From an uncultured Pseudomonadota bacterium (GTDB taxonomy: Bacteria; Bdellovibrionota_B; Oligoflexia; Oligoflexales; CAIYRB01): 47,546 nt of DNA. Each line of letters begins with the position of its first letter. The first letter of the stretch is position 1. This document shows positions 9,757-21,481 of the stretch, piece by piece. The notes beneath the pieces are model-generated. The model was given only the letters and a program-made list of their open reading frames with translations. It was not told where the DNA came from and searched no databases. The DNA lies in the NCBI GenBank assembly GCA_903928445.1, contig CAIYRB010000008.1, positions 1-47,546 on the forward strand, written 5' to 3'. Made by a program: the position numbers and the translations under genes.

Positions 9757-12048
9757 ATGCAGATGATACCGCCAGCGATCAATACCCTACCAAGACCAGC
9801 CGCAATCGATGAAACCCCTGGTCCGGCATTCGATCAGCTGCAAAAGAAACACAAGCTGACGATCGCTGAATACGCTCGCGTCAAAGACATCCTAGGCCGG
9901 GTGCCAACCCTCGCGGAGCTTGGAGTGTTTTCGGCGATGTGGAGCGAGCACTGCAGCTACAAATCGTCTCGGGTTCACTTAAAGCGCTTACCTACGGAAG
10001 GACCAGCTGTAGTGGTTGGCCCAGGTGAGAATGCTGGAGTGGTTCGAGTCTCCGGCAAACTCTGCCTGGCCTTCAAGATGGAAAGCCATAATCACCCAAG
10101 TTATATCGAACCCTACCAGGGTGCAGCGACGGGAGTTGGCGGTATCTTACGGGATGTTTTTTGTATGGGTGCGAGACCCATCGCCAATCTGAATGCACTA
10201 CGTTTTGGTCTACGTTCGCATGAGCGCACGCCGTTTTTGTTGGAGCACGTCGTCAAGGGCATCGGTGACTATGGCAACTGCATTGGTGTGCCGACGGTTG
10301 GCGGCAATATCTCGTTTGATGAGTCGTATAATGGCAACTGCTTGGTCAATGCCATGACCGTTGGGGTCATCCATGAGGACCACATATTTAAAGGCTATGC
10401 GACGGGGCAGGGCAACATCGTTGTGTATCTTGGTTCGGCCACAGGGCGTGATGGTATTCATGGAGCATCCATGGCGTCCGGTAGTTTTGCCAGTCAGGAC
10501 GCCAACTCACGCAGTACCGTTCAGGTTGGCGATCCGTTTACCGAAAAGCTACTCCTTGAGGCAACTTTAGATGTCTTGGACAAGGGGCTGGTGATCGGTC
10601 TGCAGGATATGGGGGCCGCCGGTTTGACCTCGTCAGCGTTTGAAATGGCGGGGCGGGCAGGCAATGGCCTCTACCTCGACCTAGATCAGGTGCCGGTGCG
10701 CACCACAGCGATGAGCGCCTATGAATTGCTGCTGTCGGAGTCGCAAGAGCGCATGCTCATGGTCGTCGAGCCGGCGAAATGGTCCGAGCTGCAAAGGGTG
10801 CTGGCGAAATGGCAGCTAGCTTGCACTGTGATCGGCGTGGTGACAGATACGGGTCGAGTCCAAATTCACCACCAGGGCCATTTAGAAGTGGACGTACCGG
10901 TGGATCCCATGACCGAGTTGGCACCTAAATACGAGCGTGTGACTCGCGCGCGCCCTGCCCCGTCGGTCAGCGGTCCATCCTTCAATCAATCTGCGATCAA
11001 CGCCATACAGGTACACGGTCCATCGGCCCTGTTGCTGGATCTGCTGCAGGATACCGGAGATAAACTGCCGCTATATCGGCAGTATGACCGGCATATAGGC
11101 ACGAAAACCGTGCATGCGTCGGAGTCCCAGGGCGCCGCGGTGCTTTGGCTTCGCTCGGAATGGGCGGACCCTGGAGAGCCCTATCTGGGTGTCGTCGCAA
11201 CAGCCACCTGCAATGAGCGGTACAATCGCCTGGACGCGACCCTCGGCGCTGCCCACGCCGTGCTCAAGTCAGCGCGGATGATCGCTGCCAGCGGAGGCCA
11301 GCCACTGGCTGCGACCGACTGCCTCAACTACGGAAATCCTGAAGATCCGGAGGTTATGGACGACTTTTCGCGGGGTGTTGATGGCATTAGCCTAGCCTGC
11401 CGCGAACTAGGCGTGCCGGTCGTGAGCGGTAATGTCAGCCTATACAATGAAACCGATGGCCACAGCATCGCGCCGACGCCGATGATTGGCATGGTTGGCA
11501 AAGTCAAAGATGTGCGCCTTTGTCCACTGGCGGCACCTATTGGGCCAGTGGAGTTGTTTCTGCTTCACGGGACAAAGTTTAGCCCGGAGTTTGGCGGCTC
11601 ACTTGCGGCAAAGGCCTTGGGCTTGCCGCTGCGTGCCGGGCGGGCCCCGCTGGTGGACTGGGAGCAGGAGCGAGAGGCGATGGCGTTTCTTGGGGAACTA
11701 AGCGGTGCCGGGCACCTTGCCGTGGCCCGTGATGTCGGCGATGGCGGGGTTTTAGCTTGTGCCGCTAAAATGGCGATTGTGCACGGACATGGCTTGGCCT
11801 TAGATTTAGGTGAACTCGTTGGTACTGACGGATTATCTGGTTATTTCGGCGAGGTCTCAGGCTGCTACCTCGTGGCATTTCATTCAGGTAGTACGGCAGC
11901 TGCGCTACACAACGCGAACGAATTACGCTACTGCGCATTGACTCGGGTTGGAGCCGTAAAGGTGAGCGATGAGGTCCAATGGGGCCAGTGGTCGCTTCCG
12001 GTCGCCGCGGCACGGCATGCGTTTTCTTCTTCATTACCTTTGAGCTAA
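9757..12048 (+). CDS. purL: phosphoribosylformylglycinamidine synthase subunit PurL (small type)
   Basis: ATP-dependent synthetase subunit of the PurSQL complex, converting FGAR to FGAM; 763 residues, the length of the short PurL that needs separate PurS and PurQ, both present just upstream. Signatures include [39 protein letters not shown] and, in the second half, [14 protein letters not shown] and [16 protein letters not shown] at 9740-9744 precedes the start at a rather long spacing; ATG at 9763 is an alternative. Confidence 0.97.
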   Translation: MQMIPPAINTLPRPAAIDETPGPAFDQLQKKHKLTIAEYARVKDILGRVPTLAELGVFSAMWSEHCSYKSSRVHLKRLPTEGPAVVVGPGENAGVVRVSGKLCLAFKMESHNHPSYIEPYQGAATGVGGILRDVFCMGARPIANLNALRFGLRSHERTPFLLEHVVKGIGDYGNCIGVPTVGGNISFDESYNGNCLVNAMTVGVIHEDHIFKGYATGQGNIVVYLGSATGRDGIHGASMASGSFASQDANSRSTVQVGDPFTEKLLLEATLDVLDKGLVIGLQDMGAAGLTSSAFEMAGRAGNGLYLDLDQVPVRTTAMSAYELLLSESQERMLMVVEPAKWSELQRVLAKWQLACTVIGVVTDTGRVQIHHQGHLEVDVPVDPMTELAPKYERVTRARPAPSVSGPSFNQSAINAIQVHGPSALLLDLLQDTGDKLPLYRQYDRHIGTKTVHASESQGAAVLWLRSEWADPGEPYLGVVATATCNERYNRLDATLGAAHAVLKSARMIAASGGQPLAATDCLNYGNPEDPEVMDDFSRGVDGISLACRELGVPVVSGNVSLYNETDGHSIAPTPMIGMVGKVKDVRLCPLAAPIGPVELFLLHGTKFSPEFGGSLAAKALGLPLRAGRAPLVDWEQEREAMAFLGELSGAGHLAVARDVGDGGVLACAAKMAIVHGHGLALDLGELVGTDGLSGYFGEVSGCYLVAFHSGSTAAALHNANELRYCALTRVGAVKVSDEVQWGQWSLPVAAARHAFSSSLPLS

Positions 12049-12069
12049 GGCTCAGAAACGAGTGGGTCC

Positions 12070-13515
12070 GTGGGATCATTGAAAGAAGAGTGCGGTGTTG
12101 TTGGCGTTCTTGGTCACCCGGACGCCGCGAAAATGGTTTATCTAGGGCTTTTTGCCCAGCAGCACCGCGGCCAGGAAGGCTGCGGCATTGTGTCGCTTGA
12201 CCACAGCGGGGCTGAGGGCTCGGAGCCGACCAAGTTCCATGTACACAAGTCCTTTGGCTTGGTTGCGGAAAGCTTCAACGAGGAGATATTAGCTCGCCTT
12301 AAGGGTGATCATGCGATTGGGCATGTGCGCTACTCAACCCAGGGTGGGCACACCATCGAGAATATCCAACCCTTTCATTTTCGCACCGGCCTAGGTCCGC
12401 TGGCGATTGCACACAATGACAATTTGACCAATGCTGCCGAGCTGCGAACCTCTCTAGAGGCGTCAGGAAGTCTGTTTCAAAGCACGTCCGATACCGAGGT
12501 CTTTGTCCACCTGATCGCCCGGGCCGAGGCACCTAATATTCTCGGCCGGATCTTCGCGGCAATGGCCAAGGTCAGCGGAGCCTATTCGATGGTCGTTCAA
12601 TGCGAGGATCGGCTTTTCGCCGTACGCGACAGTTTTGGCTTTCGGCCGCTGGTTTTGGGGCGTAGGAACGACAGCTATATTGTCGCTAGCGAAACCTGTG
12701 CTTTGGACATTATGGACGCCGAGTTTATTCGCGAGGTTAGTCCTGGCGAGGTGGTGGAAATCACTCGGGCGGGGATGACCTCGCACTTTCCACTGGCTAA
12801 ACGTAAGACAGCGTTTTGTTCATTTGAACCAATCTATTTTGCCCGTCCAGATAGCCGCATTTTTGGTGAAGAGATTTACGTTCTGCGCCGCAAGATGGGA
12901 GAAATCCTTGCGCGACAGGCGCCAGCGGAAGGTGCCGATATCGTCATTGCGGTTCCCGACTCAGGGGTGCCCATGGCTATGGGCTTTGCTAAGGTATCGG
13001 GCCTTCCCTTTGAGCTAGGACTAGTGAGGAACCATTATGTGGGGCGGACCTTTATCCAGCCGGCGCAAGACATCCGAGACTTTGCGGTCCGCTTGAAGCT
13101 AAATCCAGTGCTTAGCGTTTTAAAAGGCAAAAGCGTCGTGGTGGTGGACGACTCGATCGTTCGCGGTACCACCTCCGAGAAGATCATCCGCATGGTCCGT
13201 CAGGCCGGTGCCAGGAAGATTCATCTACGGGTCGGCTCACCACCAATTACCCACTCTTGCTTTTATGGGGTAGATACACCAAGCCGGGCCAAGTTACTTG
13301 CGGCGCAAAAGGATGTTGAGGCTATTCGTGCCTCGCTTGGTTGCGACACCTTGGCCTATTTAAGCATCGAGGGGCTGCGTGAGGCCTTGGCCGAGAAGGG
13401 CGAGGGGCGATTCTGCAGCGCCTGTTTTAGCGGTCAATATCCAGAGCCAGTGCACGCGGACATTCCGCCGCAGCCGACGGATCGGCATGGCCCTGGTTTG
13501 TCGGCGAGCTGCTAA
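12070..13515 (+). CDS. purF: amidophosphoribosyltransferase (iron-sulfur type PurF)
   Basis: First committed step of purine synthesis, making phosphoribosylamine from PRPP and glutamine. It starts with GTG at 12070; the short leader MGSLKEE would be removed to expose the nucleophile Cys8 (ECGVVGV). The PRPP loop is VVVVDDSIVRGTTS. Cysteines in CSFEPIYFARPDS, HSCFYGVDTP and the C-terminal FCSACF are where the Bacillus-type enzyme binds its 4Fe-4S cluster, so this is probably the cluster-bearing, oxygen-sensitive type. It follows purL by 21 bases. No convincing ribosome binding site was seen. Confidence 0.95.
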   Translation: MGSLKEECGVVGVLGHPDAAKMVYLGLFAQQHRGQEGCGIVSLDHSGAEGSEPTKFHVHKSFGLVAESFNEEILARLKGDHAIGHVRYSTQGGHTIENIQPFHFRTGLGPLAIAHNDNLTNAAELRTSLEASGSLFQSTSDTEVFVHLIARAEAPNILGRIFAAMAKVSGAYSMVVQCEDRLFAVRDSFGFRPLVLGRRNDSYIVASETCALDIMDAEFIREVSPGEVVEITRAGMTSHFPLAKRKTAFCSFEPIYFARPDSRIFGEEIYVLRRKMGEILARQAPAEGADIVIAVPDSGVPMAMGFAKVSGLPFELGLVRNHYVGRTFIQPAQDIRDFAVRLKLNPVLSVLKGKSVVVVDDSIVRGTTSEKIIRMVRQAGARKIHLRVGSPPITHSCFYGVDTPSRAKLLAAQKDVEAIRASLGCDTLAYLSIEGLREALAEKGEGRFCSACFSGQYPEPVHADIPPQPTDRHGPGLSASC

Positions 13516-13606
13516 AGGAGCACTTGCCAGTTTGTCCGGCGCCGACATATTCTCCCGCCGTTAAGCCAACCCGCCCTCGTTCAAAAAGCCCGTACGGAGT
13601 TACTCA

Positions 13607-14344
13607 ATGCTAAGATCTGATAGCCGCTCTTCCGGGCAGATGCGCCCCATTCGGCTTACCCCGCACTATACAAAGCATGCCGATGGCAGTGTATTAATTG
13701 AGGTTGGAGATACCAAAGTCATCTGTACCGTCTCGGTTGAAGATGGTGTGCCGCATTTTCTGCGCAATGTGCAGCCGGCCCAGGGCTGGTTGACGGCGGA
13801 GTACTCAATGCTTCCTGGCTCTTCGGCGCAACGGATTCGCCGCGAGAGAGGCGGTGCCTTAGGAGGCCGTACCCAGGAGATCCAGCGCTTGATTGGGCGC
13901 GCCCTACGTGGTGTGATCGATTTGAATCGCTGCCCGGATTTGACGTTTAATATTGACTGCGATGTGATTCAGGCCGACGGCGGAACCAGAACGGCAGCCA
14001 TTACGGGGGCTTATGTTGCTGTGCGCATAGCAGTGGCAAAGCTTTTGCGAGCGGGTCGGTTGCGGCAGAGTCCGCTACACGATGCCGTGGCTGCGGTATC
14101 TGTCGGGATGAAACACGGACAGCTATTGGTCGATTTAAATTATATCGAAGATAGCTCAGCCGATCTGGACATGAACGTCGTGTTGACTCAAAGCGGCAAG
14201 ATCCTTGAAATTCAGGGTACAGCCGAGCGAGCCGCCTTTGGCAAAGACGATGTGGTCCGAATTATCGATGCGGCCCAAGAGGCTTTGACCTCTTTATTTG
14301 AGCTTCAAGCTGCCGCGGCCGATGGGCAAATCGTCGAGTCTTGA
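13607..14344 (+). CDS. rph: ribonuclease PH
   Basis: Phosphate-dependent 3' exoribonuclease trimming tRNA precursors; 245 residues, normal length. It has the conserved N-terminus MRPIRLTPHYTKHADGSVLI, ERGGALGGRTQEIQRLIGRAL, where phosphate and RNA bind, and NIDCDVIQADGGTRTAAI. CGGAG at 13595-13599 supports the start. It converges with the gene ending at 14353, leaving eight bases between stops and no visible terminator. Confidence 0.96.
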   Translation: MLRSDSRSSGQMRPIRLTPHYTKHADGSVLIEVGDTKVICTVSVEDGVPHFLRNVQPAQGWLTAEYSMLPGSSAQRIRRERGGALGGRTQEIQRLIGRALRGVIDLNRCPDLTFNIDCDVIQADGGTRTAAITGAYVAVRIAVAKLLRAGRLRQSPLHDAVAAVSVGMKHGQLLVDLNYIEDSSADLDMNVVLTQSGKILEIQGTAERAAFGKDDVVRIIDAAQEALTSLFELQAAAADGQIVES

Positions 14345-14352
14345 GCCAGATT

Positions 14353-14874
14353 CTAAGCCGCGATGACATAGGCCAGGAGCACCAGACCTACGAGCAGGAA
14401 AACCAGGGTAATCCGGGTCACCCAGTCTGGCGCTCTGCTCTGGTGGTCGGGTGGGATGGCTCCTGCTTGAAGCGTGGAAAATCCTGTAGATCTCGGTTCA
14501 GCTGCCGGTTTCTTCGTCGCGACTGGAGTTGGCTTTGCAGCATCCGTTAACGCCGATGTCGTTGGTTGAGGCTTAGCCGGCTGGTCAGCGGTGCCATCCG
14601 CAGGCGCATCGGTCGGCGTGACTCGGCCGTCTGGTGAGGTTTCTTCGAAACTACCAAAGGCTCCCGCATGGGGCCTACCCGCCGTATCTTCATCGGGCGC
14701 CGCCAAAAGAGCCGCGGTTCTTTCACCCTCACCGCTCAAAATAGTCTTGGTAAATTGGCGATTGGCCTTACTAGCTGACGGCAAATGCTGGTCCATGGCT
14801 TGGTGAACCAGCATGAGAGTCCGAGAGACAACCGCCTCTTCCGGCGAAGGTATAAACTCAAAGATACGACTCAT
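14353..14874 (-). CDS. hypothetical tail-anchored membrane protein
   Basis: A 173-residue protein I do not recognise. It has a soluble N-terminal part (to about residue 60), then a long Pro/Ala/Thr/Asp-rich linker that looks disordered, and a single hydrophobic segment at the very C-terminus (about ITLVFLLVGLVLLAYVIAA). There is no signal peptide, so the N-terminal part should face the cytoplasm with the tail in the inner membrane. It lies 33 bases downstream of secA on the same strand. No clear ribosome binding site. Confidence 0.6.
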   Translation of the reverse strand: MSRIFEFIPSPEEAVVSRTLMLVHQAMDQHLPSASKANRQFTKTILSGEGERTAALLAAPDEDTAGRPHAGAFGSFEETSPDGRVTPTDAPADGTADQPAKPQPTTSALTDAAKPTPVATKKPAAEPRSTGFSTLQAGAIPPDHQSRAPDWVTRITLVFLLVGLVLLAYVIAA

Positions 14875-14907
14875 CGAGATATCGTATCACAGGTCATGGC
14901 GCTTGCT

Positions 14908-17580
14908 CTAGGCACGGCCTAGCTCTTCCCCCGCAGGTAGACCATGACATTTTTTGAACTTTTTACCTGATCCGCAGGGGCAGACATCATTGCGGCCGAC
15001 TTTGTCCATATCACGCTTAAATGTCTGAGCCGGCAGAGGTCTTGTCGGCTCAGAGCTCGGCACCCTCGTGCCATGGTAGATTAGGCCAGCGCCATTCCCG
15101 GTGTCCACACCTGACTCTGCTTCGGTCGATGTAGGTGACAGAGACGAAGCTGGTTCAGGATGACGCAGCTGCAGCATCTCTTCATCTAGCTCTGGCTCTG
15201 GCTCCAGATCTCGGGCTGTCTGCTCGGGGGACTGGTCAGGAATTTCAATGGAGGCCAGAGCCGAGGCCGTCTCCTCTTGAATCCGCACCATCATTTCGGA
15301 AAAGAGCCGGAAGCCCTCTTTTTTATATTCTTGAAGCGGGTCGCGTTGGCCGTAGCCTCTAAGGCTGACGCTGTCTTTTAGCGCATCCATACCCATTAGG
15401 TGGTTCTTCCATGCCTTGTCGATGACTTGGAGGAAGACCCAGCTTTCCAGACGGCGAGCATTTTCTTCGCCAATCCGGTCGGTCTTTGCTTTGTAACCTG
15501 CCATCACTTGAGCGGTGATGCTGTCGGCGATTGAGTCGACGGAGGCATCGCCAGCGGTAAGTTGGCTTAGGTCAATCGGAAGATGCAGAGCAGCTTTGGC
15601 CAAGGTCTCGACATGGGGCAGGTCCCATGATCCAGCCCCCGTCAGATCTGGAGCCTGATCGGCAACGGTGGCATGCGCAATACTGTGGATAGCTTCTTCG
15701 GTGAAATCAATGCGGGTCTCTGCCTCCAGCGCTTGCCGGCGCAGACCGTAGATGACTTGCCGCTGTTGGCTCATGACGTCGTCGTATTCGAGCAGGTGTT
15801 TACGGCTGGAGAAGTTTTGCTCTTCGACCCGACGCTGCGCGCGAGCTATGGCCCGAGTCACCATCGGTGAAATAATCGCTTCGCCCTCTTGCATGCCGAG
15901 ACGGCCCATAATGGATGACAGTCGGTCCGATGCAAAGATGCGCATTAAGTCGTCCTCTAAAGAGAGGAAGAACTTGGATTGCCCAGGATCGCCCTGTCGC
16001 CCTGAGCGTCCGCGCAGCTGGTTGTCGATTCGCCGCGACTCATGGCGTTCGGTACCAACCACGTAGAGGCCGCCCAGATCTTTGACACCCTCGCCTAAGA
16101 CGATGTCCGTCCCCCTGCCGGCCATGTTGGTGGAAATGGTCACCTGGCCCTTTTGTCCTGCCGCTGCGACAATATCTGCCTCGCGAGCGTGGTTCTTAGC
16201 GTTGAGGATTTCATGCGGAATCTTTCGCTGCACCAGCAAACTCGCCAACAACTCCGACTTCTCGACGGAGACCGTACCAACCAGTACTGGCTGGCCGCGC
16301 TTTTGTGCCTCGGCGATTTCGTCAGCGATGACGTTGAACTTCTCTCTAGCGGTGCGGAAGACTACGTCCTCATGATCCTGACGAACCAAGTTCCGGTTGG
16401 TTGGGATGACGGCGACGTCGAGGTTGTAGATCTTCTTAAACTCGACGGCCTCAGTGTCAGCCGTTCCGGTCATCCCACCAAGCTTACTGTACAGGCGGAA
16501 AAAGTTTTGAAAGGTGATGGTTGCCATCGTCTGGGTTTCGTTTTGAACCTCGACGTGCTCTTTTGCCTCCAAAGCCCCATGTAAACCGTCGCTGTAACGA
16601 CGGCCAGGCATGAGACGCCCCGTGTGCTCATCAACGATCAGGACCTTGCCCTCGCGGACGACATAGTCCACGTCCTTTTTGAAGACGATATGCGCCTTTA
16701 GAGCTTGCTGAATATGATGCAGGTACTCGATATGGGTCGGGTCGTAGAGGTTCTCAATGCGTAGGCGCTTCTCTAGTTTACTAATGCCGTCTTCAGTTAA
16801 AGCCACAGTCCGCGACTTTTCGTCGAAGATATAATCGCTATCCTTTTGTAAACCGGGGATCGCCGAGTTGACCGTTGCGTACAGTCCAATATTGGTTTCG
16901 GATGGCCCCGAAATGATTAGGGGCGTTCTGGCCTCATCGATGAGAATCGAATCAACCTCATCGACGATTGCGAAAAAATGACCTCGCTGGACCATGCGGC
17001 TTGCTTCGGTCTTCATATTATCGCGCAGGTAGTCGAAGCCGAATTCGTTATTAGTGCCGTAGGTAACATCGCAGGCGTAGGAGTCACGACGCTGGCTGTC
17101 GCTTAGCCCATGCACGATGGTGCCGGTGGTGAGGCCAAGAAATCCGTAGATTCGTCCCATCCACTCAGCATCACGTTTGGCTAGGTAGTCATTGACGGTG
17201 ACCAGGTGAGCACCCTTGCCAGCCAAGGCGTTGAGATAAATGGGTAGGGTCGCAGTTAGGGTCTTTCCCTCGCCGGTTCGCATCTCCGCAATCTTGCCCT
17301 CGTGCAGGAAAATCCCACCGACCAGCTGGACGTCAAAGTGGCGTTTTTTATCGACCCTCCATCCGGCCTCCCGGACCACGGCAAAGGCCTCTGGTAGCAA
17401 GGCGTCTAGCGTTTCACCCTGGCTGAAACGGGCCCTGAACTCCGCGGTCTTTTGCCGGAGCGCGTCGTCGCTTAATGCCTTGGTTTGCGGCTCGAGCGCG
17501 TTGATTTTATCAACCAGCGGCTTGATTCGTTTAAGTTCGCGGTCGTTCTTGCTGCCAAATATTTTTTGAAGAAATTGCAT
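14908..17580 (-). CDS. secA: SecA, preprotein translocase ATPase
   Basis: ATP-driven motor of the general secretion pathway; 890 residues from the ATG at 17580. Motifs include MRTGEGKT (Walker A, about 100-107), [20 protein letters not shown] (motif II region), NMAGRGTDI and [13 protein letters not shown] (C-terminal ATPase half), and the zinc-binding tail [14 protein letters not shown], which also binds SecB. I chose the start at [16 protein letters not shown] because the family begins there; a longer frame to 17643 adds 21 unlike residues. It follows the M23 gene by 90 bases on the same strand. Confidence 0.97.
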   Translation of the reverse strand: MQFLQKIFGSKNDRELKRIKPLVDKINALEPQTKALSDDALRQKTAEFRARFSQGETLDALLPEAFAVVREAGWRVDKKRHFDVQLVGGIFLHEGKIAEMRTGEGKTLTATLPIYLNALAGKGAHLVTVNDYLAKRDAEWMGRIYGFLGLTTGTIVHGLSDSQRRDSYACDVTYGTNNEFGFDYLRDNMKTEASRMVQRGHFFAIVDEVDSILIDEARTPLIISGPSETNIGLYATVNSAIPGLQKDSDYIFDEKSRTVALTEDGISKLEKRLRIENLYDPTHIEYLHHIQQALKAHIVFKKDVDYVVREGKVLIVDEHTGRLMPGRRYSDGLHGALEAKEHVEVQNETQTMATITFQNFFRLYSKLGGMTGTADTEAVEFKKIYNLDVAVIPTNRNLVRQDHEDVVFRTAREKFNVIADEIAEAQKRGQPVLVGTVSVEKSELLASLLVQRKIPHEILNAKNHAREADIVAAAGQKGQVTISTNMAGRGTDIVLGEGVKDLGGLYVVGTERHESRRIDNQLRGRSGRQGDPGQSKFFLSLEDDLMRIFASDRLSSIMGRLGMQEGEAIISPMVTRAIARAQRRVEEQNFSSRKHLLEYDDVMSQQRQVIYGLRRQALEAETRIDFTEEAIHSIAHATVADQAPDLTGAGSWDLPHVETLAKAALHLPIDLSQLTAGDASVDSIADSITAQVMAGYKAKTDRIGEENARRLESWVFLQVIDKAWKNHLMGMDALKDSVSLRGYGQRDPLQEYKKEGFRLFSEMMVRIQEETASALASIEIPDQSPEQTARDLEPEPELDEEMLQLRHPEPASSLSPTSTEAESGVDTGNGAGLIYHGTRVPSSEPTRPLPAQTFKRDMDKVGRNDVCPCGSGKKFKKCHGLPAGEELGRA

Positions 17581-17670
17581 CCGAAAGCCCAGATCTTTCA
17601 CAAGCGGTTGGGTAACCCGGGCAATATACCTGCCACAGGCCACTGGCGAAACAGCTAGTCTTCATTCTAC

Positions 17671-18633
17671 TCAATACACATGGCTGATGTCGGCCAGATC
17701 GAGGATGAATTTTTGTGGATTCTCGAGTTTGCCATTGATCAGCACTTCATAATGCACATGTGGCCCAGTGGTCCGGCCGGAGTCGCCGACGGTGGCAATT
17801 TGTTCGCCGCGAGAAACCTTCTGGCCGGGCTGGACCATGTTCTGATGATTGTGACCATACCGCGTCACCACGCCATAACCATGCGCAACCATTATGAAGT
17901 TTCCAAATCCAGCTTTGGCGCCAGAGAAGATGACGACGCCGTCGGCGGGAGCCAAGATGGCGGTTCCCACCGGCGCCGCGATATCGATTCCGGCGTGATC
18001 GGTGCGCTCCCCGGTAAACGGTGAGACTCGGACGCCAAAGCCGCTAGTGATCCAGCCATCGACTGGAGCTAGAGACGGGATTGACGTCAGAAGATTTTTT
18101 TGTTTGCTGAGGGTTGACAGCAGGTGCTGCAGCTCCAGAGCGTGGTTGTTCGCCTCCTGGCCGATCCCTGACAAACGGTCGAAAACCTGTCTAAACACCA
18201 GCTTATCCAGATTTAGACCAATTGGCACATAACCTTCTGGCTGGACCGCCTCGCCGTCGCGCTTGGCGACGCCATACTCCTCCGGCGAAAGGGGGCCGAT
18301 TCCCGTCTTCTTGCTAAACTTTTGCACCTTGATAGCCGTCAGCTCGCCGAGCTTGGACGTGTAGTCCTGGACCCGGCGCAGCGACACTTTGACTTCCTCA
18401 AGATTTTGCATCAAGACCCGTGCTTCGCCTTTCAGGCCCTCATTCTCGGCGGAGATGACTTGGTAGTGGCGGCGAAAGGAGCGCAGTTGCAGGTAGTCGA
18501 GGAGCACAAAGCCGCTGCTGCCAAGGGCCAAAAAGCTGGCGAAAAACAAGCCGTTAATCAAAGCCTGAGGCAAGGACACCTGGCGCGTGGCCCGGTGCCC
18601 ATCGGGAATGATCATGATGGTTAGTCGTTTCAC
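17671..18633 (-). CDS. membrane-anchored M23 (LytM-type) cell-wall peptidase
   Basis: Probable peptidoglycan endopeptidase or regulator of amidases; 320 residues. An N-terminal membrane anchor (about 24-46) is followed by a coiled-coil-like stretch (about 60-105) and a C-terminal LytM domain from about 190. Zinc and catalytic residues are present: His213 and Asp217 in HAGIDIAAP, and His292 and His294 in GPHVHYEV. It is therefore likely active, unlike EnvC/NlpD regulators. It starts with GTG, overlapping the PP2C stop by four bases (GTGA), so the two are probably translated together. Confidence 0.88.
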   Translation of the reverse strand: MKRLTIMIIPDGHRATRQVSLPQALINGLFFASFLALGSSGFVLLDYLQLRSFRRHYQVISAENEGLKGEARVLMQNLEEVKVSLRRVQDYTSKLGELTAIKVQKFSKKTGIGPLSPEEYGVAKRDGEAVQPEGYVPIGLNLDKLVFRQVFDRLSGIGQEANNHALELQHLLSTLSKQKNLLTSIPSLAPVDGWITSGFGVRVSPFTGERTDHAGIDIAAPVGTAILAPADGVVIFSGAKAGFGNFIMVAHGYGVVTRYGHNHQNMVQPGQKVSRGEQIATVGDSGRTTGPHVHYEVLINGKLENPQKFILDLADISHVY

Positions 18634-19415
18634 TCACCGCCTCGCGGTCCCACGCTGACGGCGATGATGACGACTGAAATATTGTCGTCGCCGCCGTTGG
18701 CATTGGCCAAATCGATCAGCGACTGGACCGCTGCCGTGGCATGGGCTTTTAAGTGAAAGGAGATATCTTTGTCGGTGACTTTGCCGTGGAGTCCATCGCT
18801 GCAGAGGAGCAGCTTGTCGCCGTCTTCCAGTGCCAAGCTGGTGGTGTCTACGTCTTCTTCTTCCTGGTAGCCGACGCTGCGCGTGATCACGTTGCGCAGA
18901 TGGTGAAGGTCGGCCTCTTCTTTGGTCAGGATACCCGCTCGGACCTGCTCGCTGACGAGGGAGTGGTCGTTGGTCACTTGATAGATAAATTCCCGTCTGA
19001 GCAGGTAGCAGCGGCTATCCCCGACATGCGCAATATAGGCATAATCATCGATTATTTTAACCACCGTTGCGGTTGTTCCCATGCCGCGCAGAGAGGGCTC
19101 TTCAAGTGCTCTTTCATAAATCTTGGTCGAGGCATAATTGATAGCGTTGCCGAGCATATTTGAGACGCGGGCGTCTGGATGCGTTCGCAGCGGTGACGGA
19201 GCGAAGAGTTCCTTCTGTTCCTGGACGTGCTGGTCGATCGCTTGGACGCAGAGACTGCTAGCAACTTCGCCTCCGGCATGGCCACCCATACCATCAGCAA
19301 CAATGAATAATTGCTGCACGGGGTCACTCAGGATCGAATCCTGATTGGCCGAGCGCACCTGCCCAACATGGGTGGCGCCGGCCGCGGTGATCCTGATTTC
19401 AGGGGCGGTGGACAA
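18630..19415 (-). CDS. PP2C-type serine/threonine protein phosphatase
   Basis: Metal-dependent phosphatase that reverses Ser/Thr phosphorylation; 261 residues, a single catalytic domain of the PrpC/Stp type. Motifs: ANQDSI, VADGMGGHAGGE (metal Asp), GTTATV, AHVGDSRCYLLR, LLLCSDGLHGKV and GGDDNISVV. It starts with TTG at 19415, supported by GAAGG five bases upstream; no in-frame ATG is nearby. No kinase is in the window. The FHA protein at 35364-37049 could read phosphothreonine from the same signalling system, but that is only an inference. Confidence 0.92.
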   Translation of the reverse strand: MSTAPEIRITAAGATHVGQVRSANQDSILSDPVQQLFIVADGMGGHAGGEVASSLCVQAIDQHVQEQKELFAPSPLRTHPDARVSNMLGNAINYASTKIYERALEEPSLRGMGTTATVVKIIDDYAYIAHVGDSRCYLLRREFIYQVTNDHSLVSEQVRAGILTKEEADLHHLRNVITRSVGYQEEEDVDTTSLALEDGDKLLLCSDGLHGKVTDKDISFHLKAHATAAVQSLIDLANANGGDDNISVVIIAVSVGPRGGE

Positions 19416-19433
19416 ATAGACCTTCGGTCAGAG

Positions 19434-20390
19434 TTACTGGGGGAGTGTCTCTGAGATTTTATCATGCGCAGCCAACGCAGCATAGACATCGGCCAAGGAT
19501 CGCCGCAAGGGGATCTCACAGGACCAGCCGAGCTGCTTCTGTGCCAGGCTGCTGTCAGCAATCATGTCGCAGGGGTCGCTGGGTCGATACAGGCCGGGGT
19601 TGACATGGCTGCCAACCTGCTTGCCAGAGATCTGGAGTAGGTGGTCTAGAATTTCTTGAATGGCGACGGATTGGCCAGAGCCTAGGACGAACAGGCGCGA
19701 CGGCGGCTGCTTTTCCAGGATCAAGCGGTAGGCACGGACGATATCGCGAACATCGCAAAAATCGCGCCTCGATGCGAGATTACCAACATCGATCGAGCCC
19801 CCTGCCGGGGTGTTGAGGATGCGTTGGGCAAAGCCCGGGCAAACGAAACTGGTCGTCTGACCGGGGCCAATGTGGTTAAAGGGGCGAGCCACATAAAAGG
19901 ATATAGCTTCGCCCTCAAAGCATTGGCCAACATGCTCGGCCGCCAACTTACTGTGGCCATACGGCGTGTGTGGTTGGACCGGAGAGTCCTCGTTGATCTC
20001 CACTCGCCCTTGGTAGGCGTTGCCATAAACAAAGGCTGAGCTTGCGAACAATACCGCGGTCGGCCGGGTCGCAACCGCCGCTATAGCGGCGCAAAGGTTA
20101 TGGACGCCGACGGTATTGATGCTGGACAGCCTGGTACGGTCTTTGGCGGCATCGATGACCTGGGCAAGTCCTGCAAGGTGCGCGACCGCATCCGCCTTAG
20201 CGGTGCCGACCAGAGCCTGAATGCCGGCATGGTCGCGAACATCGCAAGGAGTCGCCGGAAGGGTCTCCCCAGCGACCTTCATCGACGTGCGCTCGTGCGT
20301 GGCCAAGACCAGCTCATGCCCATGGACGAGAAGTTCACGGGCGAGTTGTTGACCAACGAAGCCGCAAGCTCCGGTAATAAGGACGCGCAT
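19434..20390 (-). CDS. rmd: GDP-4-keto-6-deoxy-mannose reductase (Rmd-like)
   Basis: Extended short-chain dehydrogenase, 318 residues. It has the NAD(P)-binding TGACGFVG (6-13), the catalytic SSAFVYG, and YGHSK, which carries the active Tyr and Lys. Lying three bases after gmd on the same strand, it most likely reduces the Gmd product to GDP-D-rhamnose. A GDP-fucose synthase or another 4-reductase outcome is possible, since sequence alone does not fix stereochemistry. The gene supplies the sugar donor for the glycan locus that follows. Confidence 0.8.
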   Translation of the reverse strand: MRVLITGACGFVGQQLARELLVHGHELVLATHERTSMKVAGETLPATPCDVRDHAGIQALVGTAKADAVAHLAGLAQVIDAAKDRTRLSSINTVGVHNLCAAIAAVATRPTAVLFASSAFVYGNAYQGRVEINEDSPVQPHTPYGHSKLAAEHVGQCFEGEAISFYVARPFNHIGPGQTTSFVCPGFAQRILNTPAGGSIDVGNLASRRDFCDVRDIVRAYRLILEKQPPSRLFVLGSGQSVAIQEILDHLLQISGKQVGSHVNPGLYRPSDPCDMIADSSLAQKQLGWSCEIPLRRSLADVYAALAAHDKISETLPQ

Positions 20391-20393
20391 GGT

Positions 20394-21419
<1,026 letters not shown>

Positions 21420-21481
21420 TTAAAGCATTGACGCTGGTGTTTTTCCATAGCAAATTTATTGCCTTTGCAAGGTCTAAGAGC

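Noticed and set aside
16153..16584. Long plus-strand frame opposite secA (143 codons)
   Set aside because: Entirely inside conserved SecA motifs on the other strand; a shadow.
17581..17643. Upstream start for secA
   Set aside because: Adds 21 residues not seen in the family; SecA proteins begin near [13 protein letters not shown].
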